From: JACPPO01 sp965262505
GTDB lineage: Bacteria; Acidobacteriota; Vicinamibacteria; Vicinamibacterales; UBA2999
DNA: 64,000 nt
Direction of reading: 5' to 3'
NCBI GenBank assembly: GCA_965262505.1
Contig: CBDHFM010000009.1
Span: 21,661 to 85,660 of the forward strand
Of the stretch, positions 55,107 through 63,580 are shown in pieces; the stretch's first letter is position 1, and each line of letters opens with the position of its first letter. The notes under the pieces were generated by a model. It was not told where the DNA came from. It saw nothing but the letters and a program-made list of their open reading frames with translations, and ran no database searches. The position numbers and the translations under genes are program-made.

Positions 55107-56696
55107 ATGTCTAGGCAGCCAACAGGGGCCGAGTTCGATCAGCTCAAGGCAGACCGCGATCGGGCCGACCGGGCGTACAACCAGGCCCTCACGGTGCTCG
55201 ACCGCGCCATCGTGCAGAAACCGGAACTGCCACACGCGGCACTCGGCTTCGACGACTCTCAGATCAGTCCGCTCAACGCGAGCTGGCGTCTAGCACCAGA
55301 CGAGGGTCCTGAGCTGGGTACCGGGTGGCGACATCGATTCAACGGGCTCGTGTGGCGCCTGATTGGTCCGGTCATGCAGCGCCAGCAACGGTTCAACGCA
55401 CTGATCGTCGATCATCTCAATCGCGACGTCCGGGCGGCGGCCGAGTCCCACGCCACCGCTGCCGGCATGGTCAAGGTGCTCGACAGCTATCTGGAGGCAC
55501 TGACCACCTTTCAATCGCGTCTCATCCAATACCTACAGCAGATCACGCTGTACGTGGATACGAAGGACAGAGACGTGGCCAGCCAGGCTGGCGTGGACGC
55601 GGCGCTCAACCGGGTGACAGACGAGCTCCAGAAGCGCTCGGAACAGATCGACGTGCTCGGCACGGCGCTCAACCGGGTGACAGACGAGTTCCAGAAGCGC
55701 TCGGAACAGATCGACCTGATCGGCACGGCGCTCAACCGGGTGACAGACGAGTTCCAGAAGCGCTCGGAACAGATCGACGTGCTCGGCACGGCGCTCAACC
55801 GGGTGACAGACGAGTTCCAGAAGCACTCGGAACAGATCAACCTGCGGGTGACAGACGAGTCCCAGAAGCACTCGGAACAGATCAACCTGATCACCTCCAC
55901 GACGCACGCGATGAAACGGGAAATCAAGCGGCTGCACGTCCAGTCGCATGAGCCAGAAAACCGCGCGATGCCCGACCACTCCAGGCCGACCGCTACGCTC
56001 GACGCTTACAAGTACGTCTGCTTCGAGGATCTGTTTCGCGGGCCACGCGAGGTGATCACAGGACGCCAACGCACGTATCTTCCGTACTTCGAGAGGGCGT
56101 CGGACGTACTGGACCTTGGCTGCGGCCGGGGCGAGTTCCTCACGCTGCTGCTCGAGCAGCGCATCGACGCCCGTGGCATCGACACTAATGCGGAGGCGGT
56201 CGAGCGCTGCCGTGCGCGCGGACTCAACGTGGCCCAGGCCGACGCGCTCGAGTACGTGGGTGCCTTGCCCGACGCGTCGCTCGGCGGGCTGTTCTCCGCG
56301 CAGGTCGTCGAGCACCTGGAAGCCGAGTATCTGATGCAGGTACTCGACGAGGTCAGCCGCGCCCTCCGGCCTGGATCCCGCGTCGTGCTGGAAACGATCA
56401 ATCCGGCGTGCTGGGTGGCGTTCTTCAGCGCCTACGTGCGCGACCCCACGCACCGTCACCCGCTGCACCCCGACACGTTGACCTACCTCTTGCAGGCGAG
56501 CGGATTTATCGACGTCGAGATCGTCTACAGTACGCCGGTGGATGACGGGGACAAGTTACAGCGGGTCAACATCGACTCGTTGCCGGATGTTTCGGCCAGC
56601 CGAGCGCTGGCCGAGACGATTAACCAGCACACCGAGCGGTTAAACAGCCTCCTCTTCACCTATCAGGATTATGCCGCGATTGCCAGACGTCCGTAG
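55107..56696 (+). CDS. Glycan methyltransferase with repetitive N-terminal coiled coil
   Basis: 529 residues. Residues 1-160 are helical. About 166-261 is a coiled coil built from 21-residue units (ALNRVTDEFQKRSEQIDVLG and one more residue) in three full copies plus two partial ones. About 310-490 is a class I methyltransferase with motif I VLDLGCGRGEFLTLLLEQ near 334, ARGIDTNAEAVERCR and LFSAQVVEHLEAEYLMQVLD. Methyltransferases of this type methylate glycan ends. In WbdD a coiled coil acts as a ruler for O-antigen length, and the domain pairing here suggests a similar device in reverse order (inference). Confidence 0.8.
   Translation: MSRQPTGAEFDQLKADRDRADRAYNQALTVLDRAIVQKPELPHAALGFDDSQISPLNASWRLAPDEGPELGTGWRHRFNGLVWRLIGPVMQRQQRFNALIVDHLNRDVRAAAESHATAAGMVKVLDSYLEALTTFQSRLIQYLQQITLYVDTKDRDVASQAGVDAALNRVTDELQKRSEQIDVLGTALNRVTDEFQKRSEQIDLIGTALNRVTDEFQKRSEQIDVLGTALNRVTDEFQKHSEQINLRVTDESQKHSEQINLITSTTHAMKREIKRLHVQSHEPENRAMPDHSRPTATLDAYKYVCFEDLFRGPREVITGRQRTYLPYFERASDVLDLGCGRGEFLTLLLEQRIDARGIDTNAEAVERCRARGLNVAQADALEYVGALPDASLGGLFSAQVVEHLEAEYLMQVLDEVSRALRPGSRVVLETINPACWVAFFSAYVRDPTHRHPLHPDTLTYLLQASGFIDVEIVYSTPVDDGDKLQRVNIDSLPDVSASRALAETINQHTERLNSLLFTYQDYAAIARRP
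55602..55890 (+). repeat. 63-base tandem repeats inside the methyltransferase gene
   Basis: Units begin at 55602, 55665 and 55728 as full 63-base copies (GCGCTCAACCGGGTGACAGA and onward), nearly identical. A fourth starts at 55791 and is shortened, and a fifth partial unit runs to about 55890. Length changes by whole units would keep the frame and add or remove three heptads. Confidence 0.9.
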
Positions 56697-57381
56697 CCAG
56701 ATCATGGGATCCAACGCGGATGGTTGTCTCGATTCGCAGTCAATGCCGCACGTTGACTGGTCCTGGCCGAAGTCCGGGTCGCCGCGGCGCGGTGAGTCCC
56801 GTCACCCGCAGCGCGGCGATGAAGGTGCTGCTCTCCCCTCGACCTTGGGGGGCGCGCACCGGCCGCCGCCCGTACCGCTGCTGGCGTGGAGCCACTTCGC
56901 CGGTCGCTCGTCGCCGGGGTGTGAGCCGCCGAACCCAGGAGGCGCTGACGTGGTACGTGACCGCGCCTGCGGACGCCTTCATGCCGGCATCGCTATCGCG
57001 GAGGATGCGCTCGCGAAGATCCATCGAAGAGGCGCGCATTGCTCCTCCTCTGTTGGACGTTGCACGTCGGAGTACCATGAACCGCCTATCGAGTACGAGA
57101 GCTTTTTGAAAAACGCGTTAGGGAAGTCTGCCATCATATTTCGATATATACAGCACACCCACATTGAACAGCACGTCTGAGCTGTTTGTTTTGGGAGAGG
57201 CGACGGGGAAATGGCATCCCGGTGAGTCGTCTGGAAGCACACCCCTCCTCAGCAGCTACCAGACGCCCCCTGGCCACTCCCGAAGAGTATGGTCAAGGCG
57301 AGAACGACGATGACTGCGTACGGCTCGGACATCAGCCCCGGGACGCGAGGATGGCGGTATCGGTTCAGGCGCATCGCCGCG
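56697..57381 (-). pseudogene. IS630-type transposase N-terminal fragment (56800-57039) in otherwise gene-free DNA
   Basis: MRASSMDLRERILRDSDAGM, YHVSASWVRRL and RRRATGEVAPRQQRYGRRPV mark the helix-turn-helix domain of IS630. The middle is frameshifted and the DDE domain is gone. The rest of 56697-57381 shows no supported gene. Confidence 0.7.
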
Positions 57382-59580
57382 CTAGCGATCCCGGTCGAAC
57401 AGCCGGGCAGCCGTCACCAACCGGTTTCGACTCTCGTGGATGGGACACCGCTCGACCGGTTCGGTCCCTTCGACGAAATACTCAACATACGTGGGGCGGC
57501 TGGCCCGAATCGCGGCCAGTTCGCGTTTCCCCGTCTGCCGACACCGATCCCGAACCAACGCACCAGAGAGCGCGCACACCTCGACGGCGACGACGTCCGC
57601 CGGTGGCGCCAGCCAGCCGGCCGGACGATCCGCGAGCGCCGCCTTCATGAACTGCGCCCACAGGGGTGCGGCGAGCTCCGACGCATACCCATCAGTGATG
57701 ATCGTACGCGGCTGGTCGAATCCTATCCACACGCCCGCGGCGAGTTCCGGGGTGAACCCCACGAACCAGGCGTCCTTGTAGTCGTCGGTCGTGCCGGTCT
57801 TCCCGCCAGCCGGTGCGACGAACCCCTCGCGTCGGACCCGGGAGCCGGTGCCGGCGTCGACCACATCCCGCAGCAGGCTCGCGACGAGAAACGCGGTGGT
57901 CGGGTCGACCGCGCGCTGCGCAGATGACGTGGGGGCACCAGGCCCGCTGAAGAGGAGGGTGCCGTCCGCCCGCTCCACCCGCCGGATATAGGCGGGCTGG
58001 GGCACGACGCCCTGATTGGCAAACGCCGCGTAGGCGGCGGTCAGGTGCTCCAGCGTCACCGTGCCGGATCCCAGCACCACCGAGGGGACGGCCGGTTGTG
58101 GTCCCAGTGCGAACCGGTCGGCGTAGTCGAGGGTGCGATCCAGGCCGGTCAACTCCAACAGCCGGACTGCGGCGCGGTTGCTGGACACCCGCAGGGCGGT
58201 CCGCATCGTCATGGCCGTCACGGTGGTTTCGTCGTACGGTAACCAGCCCCCGTCGGGCGTCGGCAGGGGCCGGTTGAGATCCGCCAGCCATGTTGCCGGG
58301 GTCAGACCGGTATCGAGCGCCGCCGCGTACAGGAACGGCTTGAACGCCGATCCGGGTTGCCGTCGGGCTTGGGTCGCACGGTTGAACGCACTCTCGGGGA
58401 AACGACGACCACCCACGACCGCCCGCACCGCGCCCGTCCGCGGGTCGATCGCAATCAGCGCCGCCTGCAGACGCGACTCCGCCTCGCGGCCTGCTGGCGT
58501 AAACCGCGGGAGCGCTTCGATGCGCTGCAGGCCGGCCGCGGTGGCGTCCTCGGCCGCCCGCTGCAGATCGGGGACCAGGGTGGTGTAGACGCGGAGACCC
58601 TCGCCGTAGACCGCCTCTCCCCCGAACCGATCGACCAGCCGCCGCCGCACCTCAGCCTTAAAGTAGCTGCCGACCTCGGGGCGGGGCTCTAACCCGTTAC
58701 GGAGCCGCACACGTTCCTGCTTGGCCTGCGCGACCGCTGCGCCGTTCGCGGCTCCCGTATGGAGCATGGCTGTGAGCACGACGTCACGCCGCGTCAGCGC
58801 CGCGTCTGGATGGGCGGCCGGCGAATAGACGTTCGGCGCCCGGATCAGGCCGACCAGCAGCGCGGCTTCGGCCAGTGTGAGGTCGGACGCAGGCTTCCCA
58901 AAATACCCTTGGGCGGCGGCTTCCACCCCGTAGAAGCCCTCACCGAAGTACACTTTATTGAGATAGAACTCGAGAATGCGGTCTTTCGGGTAGGTGCGTT
59001 CGATCTGCACGGCCGTGATGATCTCGGCGATTTTTCGGCGGAACGTACGTTCGCGTGAGAGCAGGCTCACCCGCGCGAGCTGTTGGGTAATCGTGCTGCC
59101 GCCCTGGGCGAGACGGCCCGCCTGGACGTCGATCACGGCGGCCCCGGCCATCCGGATCAGGTCGAAGCCCCGGTGGTCGTAGAAGCGACGGTCCTCGACG
59201 GCCAGGACGGCGCCGGTCAGGTGGGATGAGATCTCATGCAGTTGGACCGACAGCCGGCGTTCCCGAAACAGGGTGAACGCGGGCTGATCGACCGCATCGA
59301 AGATGACGGTGGCGTTCGCCATGATCCCGAGCGTGCCGATCTCGTCAGCGGCGGGCAACTGCCGGCCCACCTCGACGGCCACCCACAGTGCCGAGATCAA
59401 CCCGCCCACGAGCAGGCACCCGACAAGCCGCGGCCACCGCCGTGCGCGCCTCGACCGGCGTCGGCGCCGCGGCGAGCCGGCTCGGGTCGAAGGACTGGCC
59501 CGGGTGGCACGTCGCCGCGTGGTCCGGCTGCGCCGTGCCCTGGTGCCAGGGCCGGACGTGGTGCCTCTCCGGTCTTGCAT
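57382..59580 (-). CDS. Class A penicillin-binding protein (PBP1A type)
   Basis: 732 residues. An arginine-rich cytoplasmic tail of about 50 residues precedes one membrane helix (51-70). GT51 glycosyltransferase domain: EDRRFYDHRGFD from Glu129 and GGSTITQQLAR from 160. Transpeptidase domain: SAFK at 411-414 (acyl-Ser411), SSN at 466-468 and KTG at 594-596. All catalytic motifs are intact. It polymerises and cross-links peptidoglycan in the periplasm. It is a core-type gene, which argues for a chromosomal or chromid setting. The unusually basic tail may be over-extended at the start. Confidence 0.9.
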   Translation of the reverse strand: MQDRRGTTSGPGTRARRSRTTRRRATRASPSTRAGSPRRRRRSRRARRWPRLVGCLLVGGLISALWVAVEVGRQLPAADEIGTLGIMANATVIFDAVDQPAFTLFRERRLSVQLHEISSHLTGAVLAVEDRRFYDHRGFDLIRMAGAAVIDVQAGRLAQGGSTITQQLARVSLLSRERTFRRKIAEIITAVQIERTYPKDRILEFYLNKVYFGEGFYGVEAAAQGYFGKPASDLTLAEAALLVGLIRAPNVYSPAAHPDAALTRRDVVLTAMLHTGAANGAAVAQAKQERVRLRNGLEPRPEVGSYFKAEVRRRLVDRFGGEAVYGEGLRVYTTLVPDLQRAAEDATAAGLQRIEALPRFTPAGREAESRLQAALIAIDPRTGAVRAVVGGRRFPESAFNRATQARRQPGSAFKPFLYAAALDTGLTPATWLADLNRPLPTPDGGWLPYDETTVTAMTMRTALRVSSNRAAVRLLELTGLDRTLDYADRFALGPQPAVPSVVLGSGTVTLEHLTAAYAAFANQGVVPQPAYIRRVERADGTLLFSGPGAPTSSAQRAVDPTTAFLVASLLRDVVDAGTGSRVRREGFVAPAGGKTGTTDDYKDAWFVGFTPELAAGVWIGFDQPRTIITDGYASELAAPLWAQFMKAALADRPAGWLAPPADVVAVEVCALSGALVRDRCRQTGKRELAAIRASRPTYVEYFVEGTEPVERCPIHESRNRLVTAARLFDRDR

Positions 59581-59659
59581 CAGACGGGGTATCGGTACCG
59601 GGTTTCTGTTTCTACAACATCACCACGCTCCTCACAGACGGGCACGACGCAGGGGTTCC

Positions 59660-59762
59660 AGCGCCCTCGAGTTTTCTTGGACACTTGATTGCGAGAGACG
59701 TTCTCGCAGGAGAAGTGTCGAAATGGGGAAGCACGGTCGGGAGTCGGCGGGGGCGAGTCCTC
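59660..59762 (+). repeat. About 105-base dispersed repeat, copy B
   Basis: Same sequence as 51228-51331 in opposite orientation: perfect hairpin TGCGAGA/TCTCGCA (59690-59708) inside ACACTT/AAGTGT (59681-59718). It sits between PBP1A and an IS256 remnant. Confidence 0.7.
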
Positions 59763-60215
59763 GCTGGCCGGATTCGGGGGAAGATGCGGACCACTCGGGT
59801 GCGGTGCTTGGTCTCCTCGTTGAGCCGTTCAAGCAGGTTGGTTGACTTCAGGTGCTTATGGTGCTGACGTGGGAGCCGGTAGAAGTTCAGCGTCTCGCTG
59901 ATGGGTCTCGACCCAATCGGTGAGCCGCGGACAGCGCTGGGCCCAATGCTGGAGCCACGCCTGCAGGGCCTCCTTCAGGTCGCGGCGGTCGTAGAGCCAG
60001 CGGAGCTCCTGCCGGCAATCGTCATCGGCCTTGCGGGGCAGGGAGTCGAGTGCGTTGCGGAGAAAATGCACGGAACACCTTTGCCACACCGCCTCGGGGA
60101 GCAGTTCCACGACCGCCCGCCGCAGCCTGGAGATGTGAGCGGATGGGACGGGGACATCCGGGATGGGAACCTGGTGGCGGCGTGAGTGCTGGTCGGTGAA
60201 CTGACTGAGCCACAC
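59750..60215 (-). pseudogene. IS256-family transposase, middle fragment with frameshift
   Basis: AVVELLPEAVWQRCSVHFLR, NALDSLPRKADDDCRQELRW and RLTDWVETH in one frame. Then one base out ETLNFYRLPRQHHKHLKSTN, LLERLNEETKHRTRVVRIFP with the catalytic Glu. The N-terminal third and the C-terminus are absent. Confidence 0.8.
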
Positions 60216-60559
60216 GCACTAGGCGCACCGAGAGGCCACAGGAGCCCACACGCTACGTGAGGCGACTCCTACCCTGTTGTGCCATGGCATAGGGGACACA
60301 CGCGCAGCACAGCGGAGCCTAGAGCCTCAAAGCGTGGGCGTGATCAGGCCCTCCAAATATCCCCGATGAGGTTCGGGGGGGCGGAGGGGGGGCGAGAACC
60401 CAAGGGGGCTCCTTTCTGTGCTGTTTGACCCAAAAGTTTGACCCTGTTTACCCTGTGCTAAATTCTTCGTGTGCCGTATCGGGATCAGGACAAACATCGA
60501 CGCGCGAACCGCGAACGCCAACGGCGGGTTCCGCTGCCGCGTCCAGGCCGATGAGGTCG

Positions 60560-60760
60560 CGTCGCCCCTGAGCTTCAGCGTGCGGATAAAGCGCTCCGCC
60601 ACGCCGTTGCCTTCGGGCTCTCGCACGAAGCTTGGGGAACTCTTAATCCCGAAGAACGCGATCTCCGTTGAAAATCGTCGGCCAGGGAGTTCGATCCGTG
60701 GTCGTGACGCAGATGCAGCCCTCGGGTGGCGCCGTCACCAGCCGGCTGGCAACCACGACG
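60560..60760 (-). pseudogene. IS3/IS481-like transposase fragment
   Basis: LHLRHDHGSNSLADDFQ followed, after a frame change, by FVREPEGNGVAERFIRTLK, the second Asp and third Glu regions of an rve-type transposase. Both ends are lost. Confidence 0.65.
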
Positions 60761-61062
60761 TCGGCCTCCGCAACGCCAATTCCAATGAACAGGCTGGGCG
60801 TCATGCTTCGCTCCCTCGCTGACAAGTACGCCGCGGCCCAGCCGTGCGATGCGGGGGTGCTCCCCGCGCAACTGTCCGGGCTCATACCGAGGAGCCGACG
60901 ACGCTCACGCTCTCAAGCGGTCTGGGGATCTCGGATGGATCGAGCTGTCGTCGGCGGTGACGGCCCCAGTCACCTCAGAGCCGTCGCTGTGAGGACACGA
61001 GGATGGCAGTTCGGCCGGTTTAAGGGGTCGTCGCAATGATCGCCCGCGAGACAAGAAGACGG
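60761..61062. other. No recognisable gene
   Basis: About 300 bases, degenerate upstream part of the transposase remnant and flank. No supported gene. Confidence 0.4.
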
Positions 61063-61461
61063 TCAAGCGGTGACGTCGGCGGGGTGCTTGGCGGCCTCAT
61101 CCGTGCTCGCACCAGCTACCAACTCTGACCAGTGGCCCCCGGTGGCAAAGCACACCGCCGCTAACCGACCCCGGAGCGCCCTGGCGTTGGCGGCATTCGA
61201 GGTGCTGTAGTTACAGACGTGGAGATCGAGCGTCGCACTCTGCAGCTCCGGCCAGACGTGCAAGACCAGATGGGACTCGGCCAGCACCCACACCAGGGTG
61301 AGACCCCCCTCGTCGAACGGCACCGCCTGCGTCGCCATCACCTGCAGATGGCACGCGCGCACATGGCCTGTCACTTCGTCTAGCAATTGCGCTGGATCCC
61401 GCTGGCTCCGTTGCAACGCGTCCGACCACACGCCTGTGCCAATGAAGTGATGCGAGATCAT
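61063..61461 (-). CDS. speD: S-adenosylmethionine decarboxylase (pyruvoyl type)
   Basis: 132 residues from the ATG at 61461. This start puts the family residues at their standard prokaryotic numbers: Glu62-Ser63 (self-cleavage site, AESHLVLHVWPE), His68 and Cys83 (LDLHVCNYS). The enzyme cleaves itself to create a pyruvoyl group and makes the aminopropyl donor for spermidine. An upstream GTG at 61512 would add 17 residues without improving the match. It stands alone among IS remnants with no speE nearby. Confidence 0.8.
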   Translation of the reverse strand: MISHHFIGTGVWSDALQRSQRDPAQLLDEVTGHVRACHLQVMATQAVPFDEGGLTLVWVLAESHLVLHVWPELQSATLDLHVCNYSTSNAANARALRGRLAAVCFATGGHWSELVAGASTDEAAKHPADVTA

Positions 61462-61655
61462 CGCGCCACGTGTCTCACAGAGACAGCCCTCGTGCCAGCA
61501 CAATTCCACCAACTTCTCGTACGTCTGCTATCGGACACGTAGCCCGCTCCTTTAAGCACAAAAACTCAACAGTAAATTATAGAGGGTTGCCCTTGTAAGA
61601 ACACAAATTATTTCGTCGGTGGCCACCAGCGGGCCCGTAGCGCACCATCGAGGCC

Positions 61656-61742
61656 GTGGAGGTTGCCACCTTGACGTGGGTGGACTGGTTCAACACGCGA
61701 CGACTGTTGGGGCCTCTCGGGGACATGACCAGGCTGCAGTGG
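61656..61742 (+). pseudogene. IS3-family OrfB C-terminal remnant
   Basis: EVATLTWVDWFNTRRLLGPL then GDM resembles the last 25 codons of IS3-type OrfB (WVDWFNxRRLLxPLG). Nothing upstream. Confidence 0.55.
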
Positions 61743-61983
61743 CCTGATTTAACGAATGCGGTCTCCGACGATCCCGGCACGGTTCACCTTGGACGTGAAG
61801 CGGCTCCCGTGGATGGTGGGATCCAATCTGGCGCTTGCGCGAGCGATCCAGGCCACTGTCAAGGTGATCGGCGAGGGGGCGTGGGGCGCAAACCAAGGCA
61901 CACGGAATCCTGACCGACCCATGCTGCCGCTCCTCTCGCTCCCGGAACTGGCCAATTCGCACAAGAAACGACTCTCATAAATA

Positions 61984-62039
61984 CACAATTACGAAATTTC
62001 ACACTTACACATTTCGTAATTGTGAAATTCTGCTATTCT
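61984..62039 (+). promoter_or_regulatory. Partition operator and leaderless parA promoter
   Basis: CACAATTACGAAAT (61984-61997) and its perfect complement ATTTCGTAATTGTG (62011-62024) flank 13 bases. A TGCTATTCT extended -10 (62031-62039) ends 7 bases before the GTG of parA. Binding of the small partner protein here would repress the operon, and the site may also be the centromere. Confidence 0.65.
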
Positions 62040-62046
62040 CGACCGT

Positions 62047-62652
62047 GTGATTATCACCGTCGCCAGCTTCAAGGGCGGGGTTGGCAAGACGACAACCGCC
62101 GTTCACCTCGCCACCTACCTTCAACGGCTTGCGCCGACGCTGTTACTTGACGGCGACCCGAATCGTCAGGCCCTTGTCTGGGACACCGCAGGCCGGCTGC
62201 CCTTCAAGGTGGCCGACATCCTCCAGAGCGCGAAACACGCCGCCGACTATGGCGGGGGACGCGGCCATGTCGTCATCGACACCGAAGCCCGCCCCGGCCC
62301 ACACGACTTCAAGGCGCTGGCCGAGGGCTGCGACCTGCTGGTGATTCCAGCGGCCCCTGATCCACTCGATACCCACGCGCTCATGCTCACCCTCAAGGAA
62401 CTGCGCAAAATGGACACGGTCAATTTCCGGGTCTTGGCGGTGAAGGTTCCCACAGGCGAGAAGGAAGCCGAAGAACTCCGGGCGCAGCTCATCGCCGCCG
62501 CCGTGCCCGTGTTCACCGCTGAAATCCCGCTGCTCAAGGCATTCAAGCGGGCCGTGGCGCAGGGCGTCCCCGTCTGTGCCGTGAAGGGCGATCCCTACGC
62601 AGAGCGGGCATGGGACGCGTATGAGGCCGCAGGCCGGGAGATTGTCCAGTGA
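62047..62652 (+). CDS. parA: ParA-family partition ATPase
   Basis: 201 residues, the short type Ib class without N-terminal DNA-binding domain. Deviant Walker A FKGGVGKTT (Lys9 signature lysine, Lys14), Walker A' LLLDGDPN, Walker B VVIDTEARP. It drives plasmid segregation on the nucleoid. Its stop overlaps the next start (GTGA). Confidence 0.9.
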   Translation: MIITVASFKGGVGKTTTAVHLATYLQRLAPTLLLDGDPNRQALVWDTAGRLPFKVADILQSAKHAADYGGGRGHVVIDTEARPGPHDFKALAEGCDLLVIPAAPDPLDTHALMLTLKELRKMDTVNFRVLAVKVPTGEKEAEELRAQLIAAAVPVFTAEIPLLKAFKRAVAQGVPVCAVKGDPYAERAWDAYEAAGREIVQ

Positions 62653-62975
62653 GCACGTTTCGCCGCAACACAGGCATTGCCGACGCCCTCAAGGGCCTCC
62701 GTGACCCTGAGCCGTCGCCCGCCGTGGAAGAGCAGGGCAGTGAAGAATCGACGCCGCACCCCGCGCCGCGCCGGGTCTCTCACCCGGGCGAAAAACGCGG
62801 CCCCGGACGACCGATCGGGAAGCGAGGAAACCCAGACTACAAGCAATACACCGTTTTACTGAAAGCCGCCACGCACCGCGAAGCCCTCGACACTCTGCGG
62901 TTAAAAAGCGACCGGCCTGATTTTTCCGATTTGCTCGAAACGCTGCTCGCCGCATGGAACCGCACGCAAAAATGA
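62649..62975 (+). CDS. Small centromere-binding partner of ParA
   Basis: 108 residues. A disordered, proline/glutamate-rich N-terminal half ends in a basic patch (KRGPGRPIGKRG), followed by a ribbon-helix-helix-like C-terminal half (DYKQYTVLLKAATHREALDT, FSDLLETLLAAWNR). This layout is that of ParG/ParB-type adaptors of type Ib systems. Translationally coupled to parA. Confidence 0.75.
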   Translation: MSTFRRNTGIADALKGLRDPEPSPAVEEQGSEESTPHPAPRRVSHPGEKRGPGRPIGKRGNPDYKQYTVLLKAATHREALDTLRLKSDRPDFSDLLETLLAAWNRTQK

Positions 62976-63018
62976 ATTGTGGAACTATGTAATGTCAAAA
63001 TGATGTAATTCCACAATT
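62975..63018. promoter_or_regulatory. Inverted repeat after the partition operon
   Basis: AATTGTGGAA (62975-62984) pairs with TTCCACAATT (63009-63018). The AATTGTG element is shared with the operator upstream of parA, so this may be a second binding site. Confidence 0.5.
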
Positions 63019-63078
63019 ATGGCATTGCATAGAAGTGCCTTGAGTGGAGGGCTGGAGTCGATGAAGGGACTTTCTTCG

Positions 63079-63231
63079 TCAACCATCAATGTGACGTGGG
63101 GGGTTGCGCCAGCGACCATCGGGGGCGAAACTGTCAACGGGTGGCGAATAGAATACAAAGAGTCAGGCGAAAACGCTATGGCGATGTACCAGGGTGATGG
63201 CCCACAGACGCTGGATGATCCATCCGGGTGA
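63079..63231 (+). pseudogene. Fibronectin type III-like fragment
   Basis: STINVTWGVAPATIGGETVN then GWRIEYKESGENAM is the (V)xW-x-PAxxGG-x-V-x-GYRIEY pattern of an FN3 domain. It has no signal peptide or neighbours and ends at a stop. Probably debris of a surface-protein gene. Confidence 0.4.
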
Positions 63232-63262
63232 GTCCTTAGCCTCACCGAGCCACGCCGCGCCG

Positions 63263-63400
63263 GCCTGTACGTACTTGGAGGTACGTACTAACATGATCAG
63301 TAATACTTGTACGGTCTAGGTGTTTCACCGATACTTTGGCGAAAAAAGTCCCGGTGTTTCACCGATGGAAAACTTTAAAAATCATAGGTTTTTGTTGAAA
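63263..63400 (+). repeat. Iteron array 3, replication origin
   Basis: Two direct repeats of GGTGTTTCACCGAT at 63319 and 63353, period 34. Upstream at 63263 is GCCTGTACGTACTTG as in the other two origins; downstream is GATGGAAAAC and an AT-rich stretch. The repeat core also contains the palindrome GGTGTTTCACC. Confidence 0.75.
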
Positions 63401-63477
63401 ACTGCGCGCGCGCGCCGCTGCGTCGAACCACGAGTCCGTCATGGGTGACATCGGCGTTCCGCCTCACCCATGTTGAC

Positions 63478-63580
63478 GAGTGGCGTCACCTGGTCGACCA
63501 GCGTGAACTGGTGCCGCGCCTGGGGCGCGGGTGCCTGGACGCCCCGCAGGTCGATGGCAAGATCTACAGACTCTGAATTG
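63478..63580 (-). pseudogene. RepA N-terminal remnant at origin 3
   Basis: The minus strand reads VQAPAPQARHQFTLVDQVTP, matching LTPAAPQARHHFTRLDQINQ near the N-terminus of the intact RepA. It has the same orientation relative to the iterons as the intact locus at 46.7-48 kb. Confidence 0.65.
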
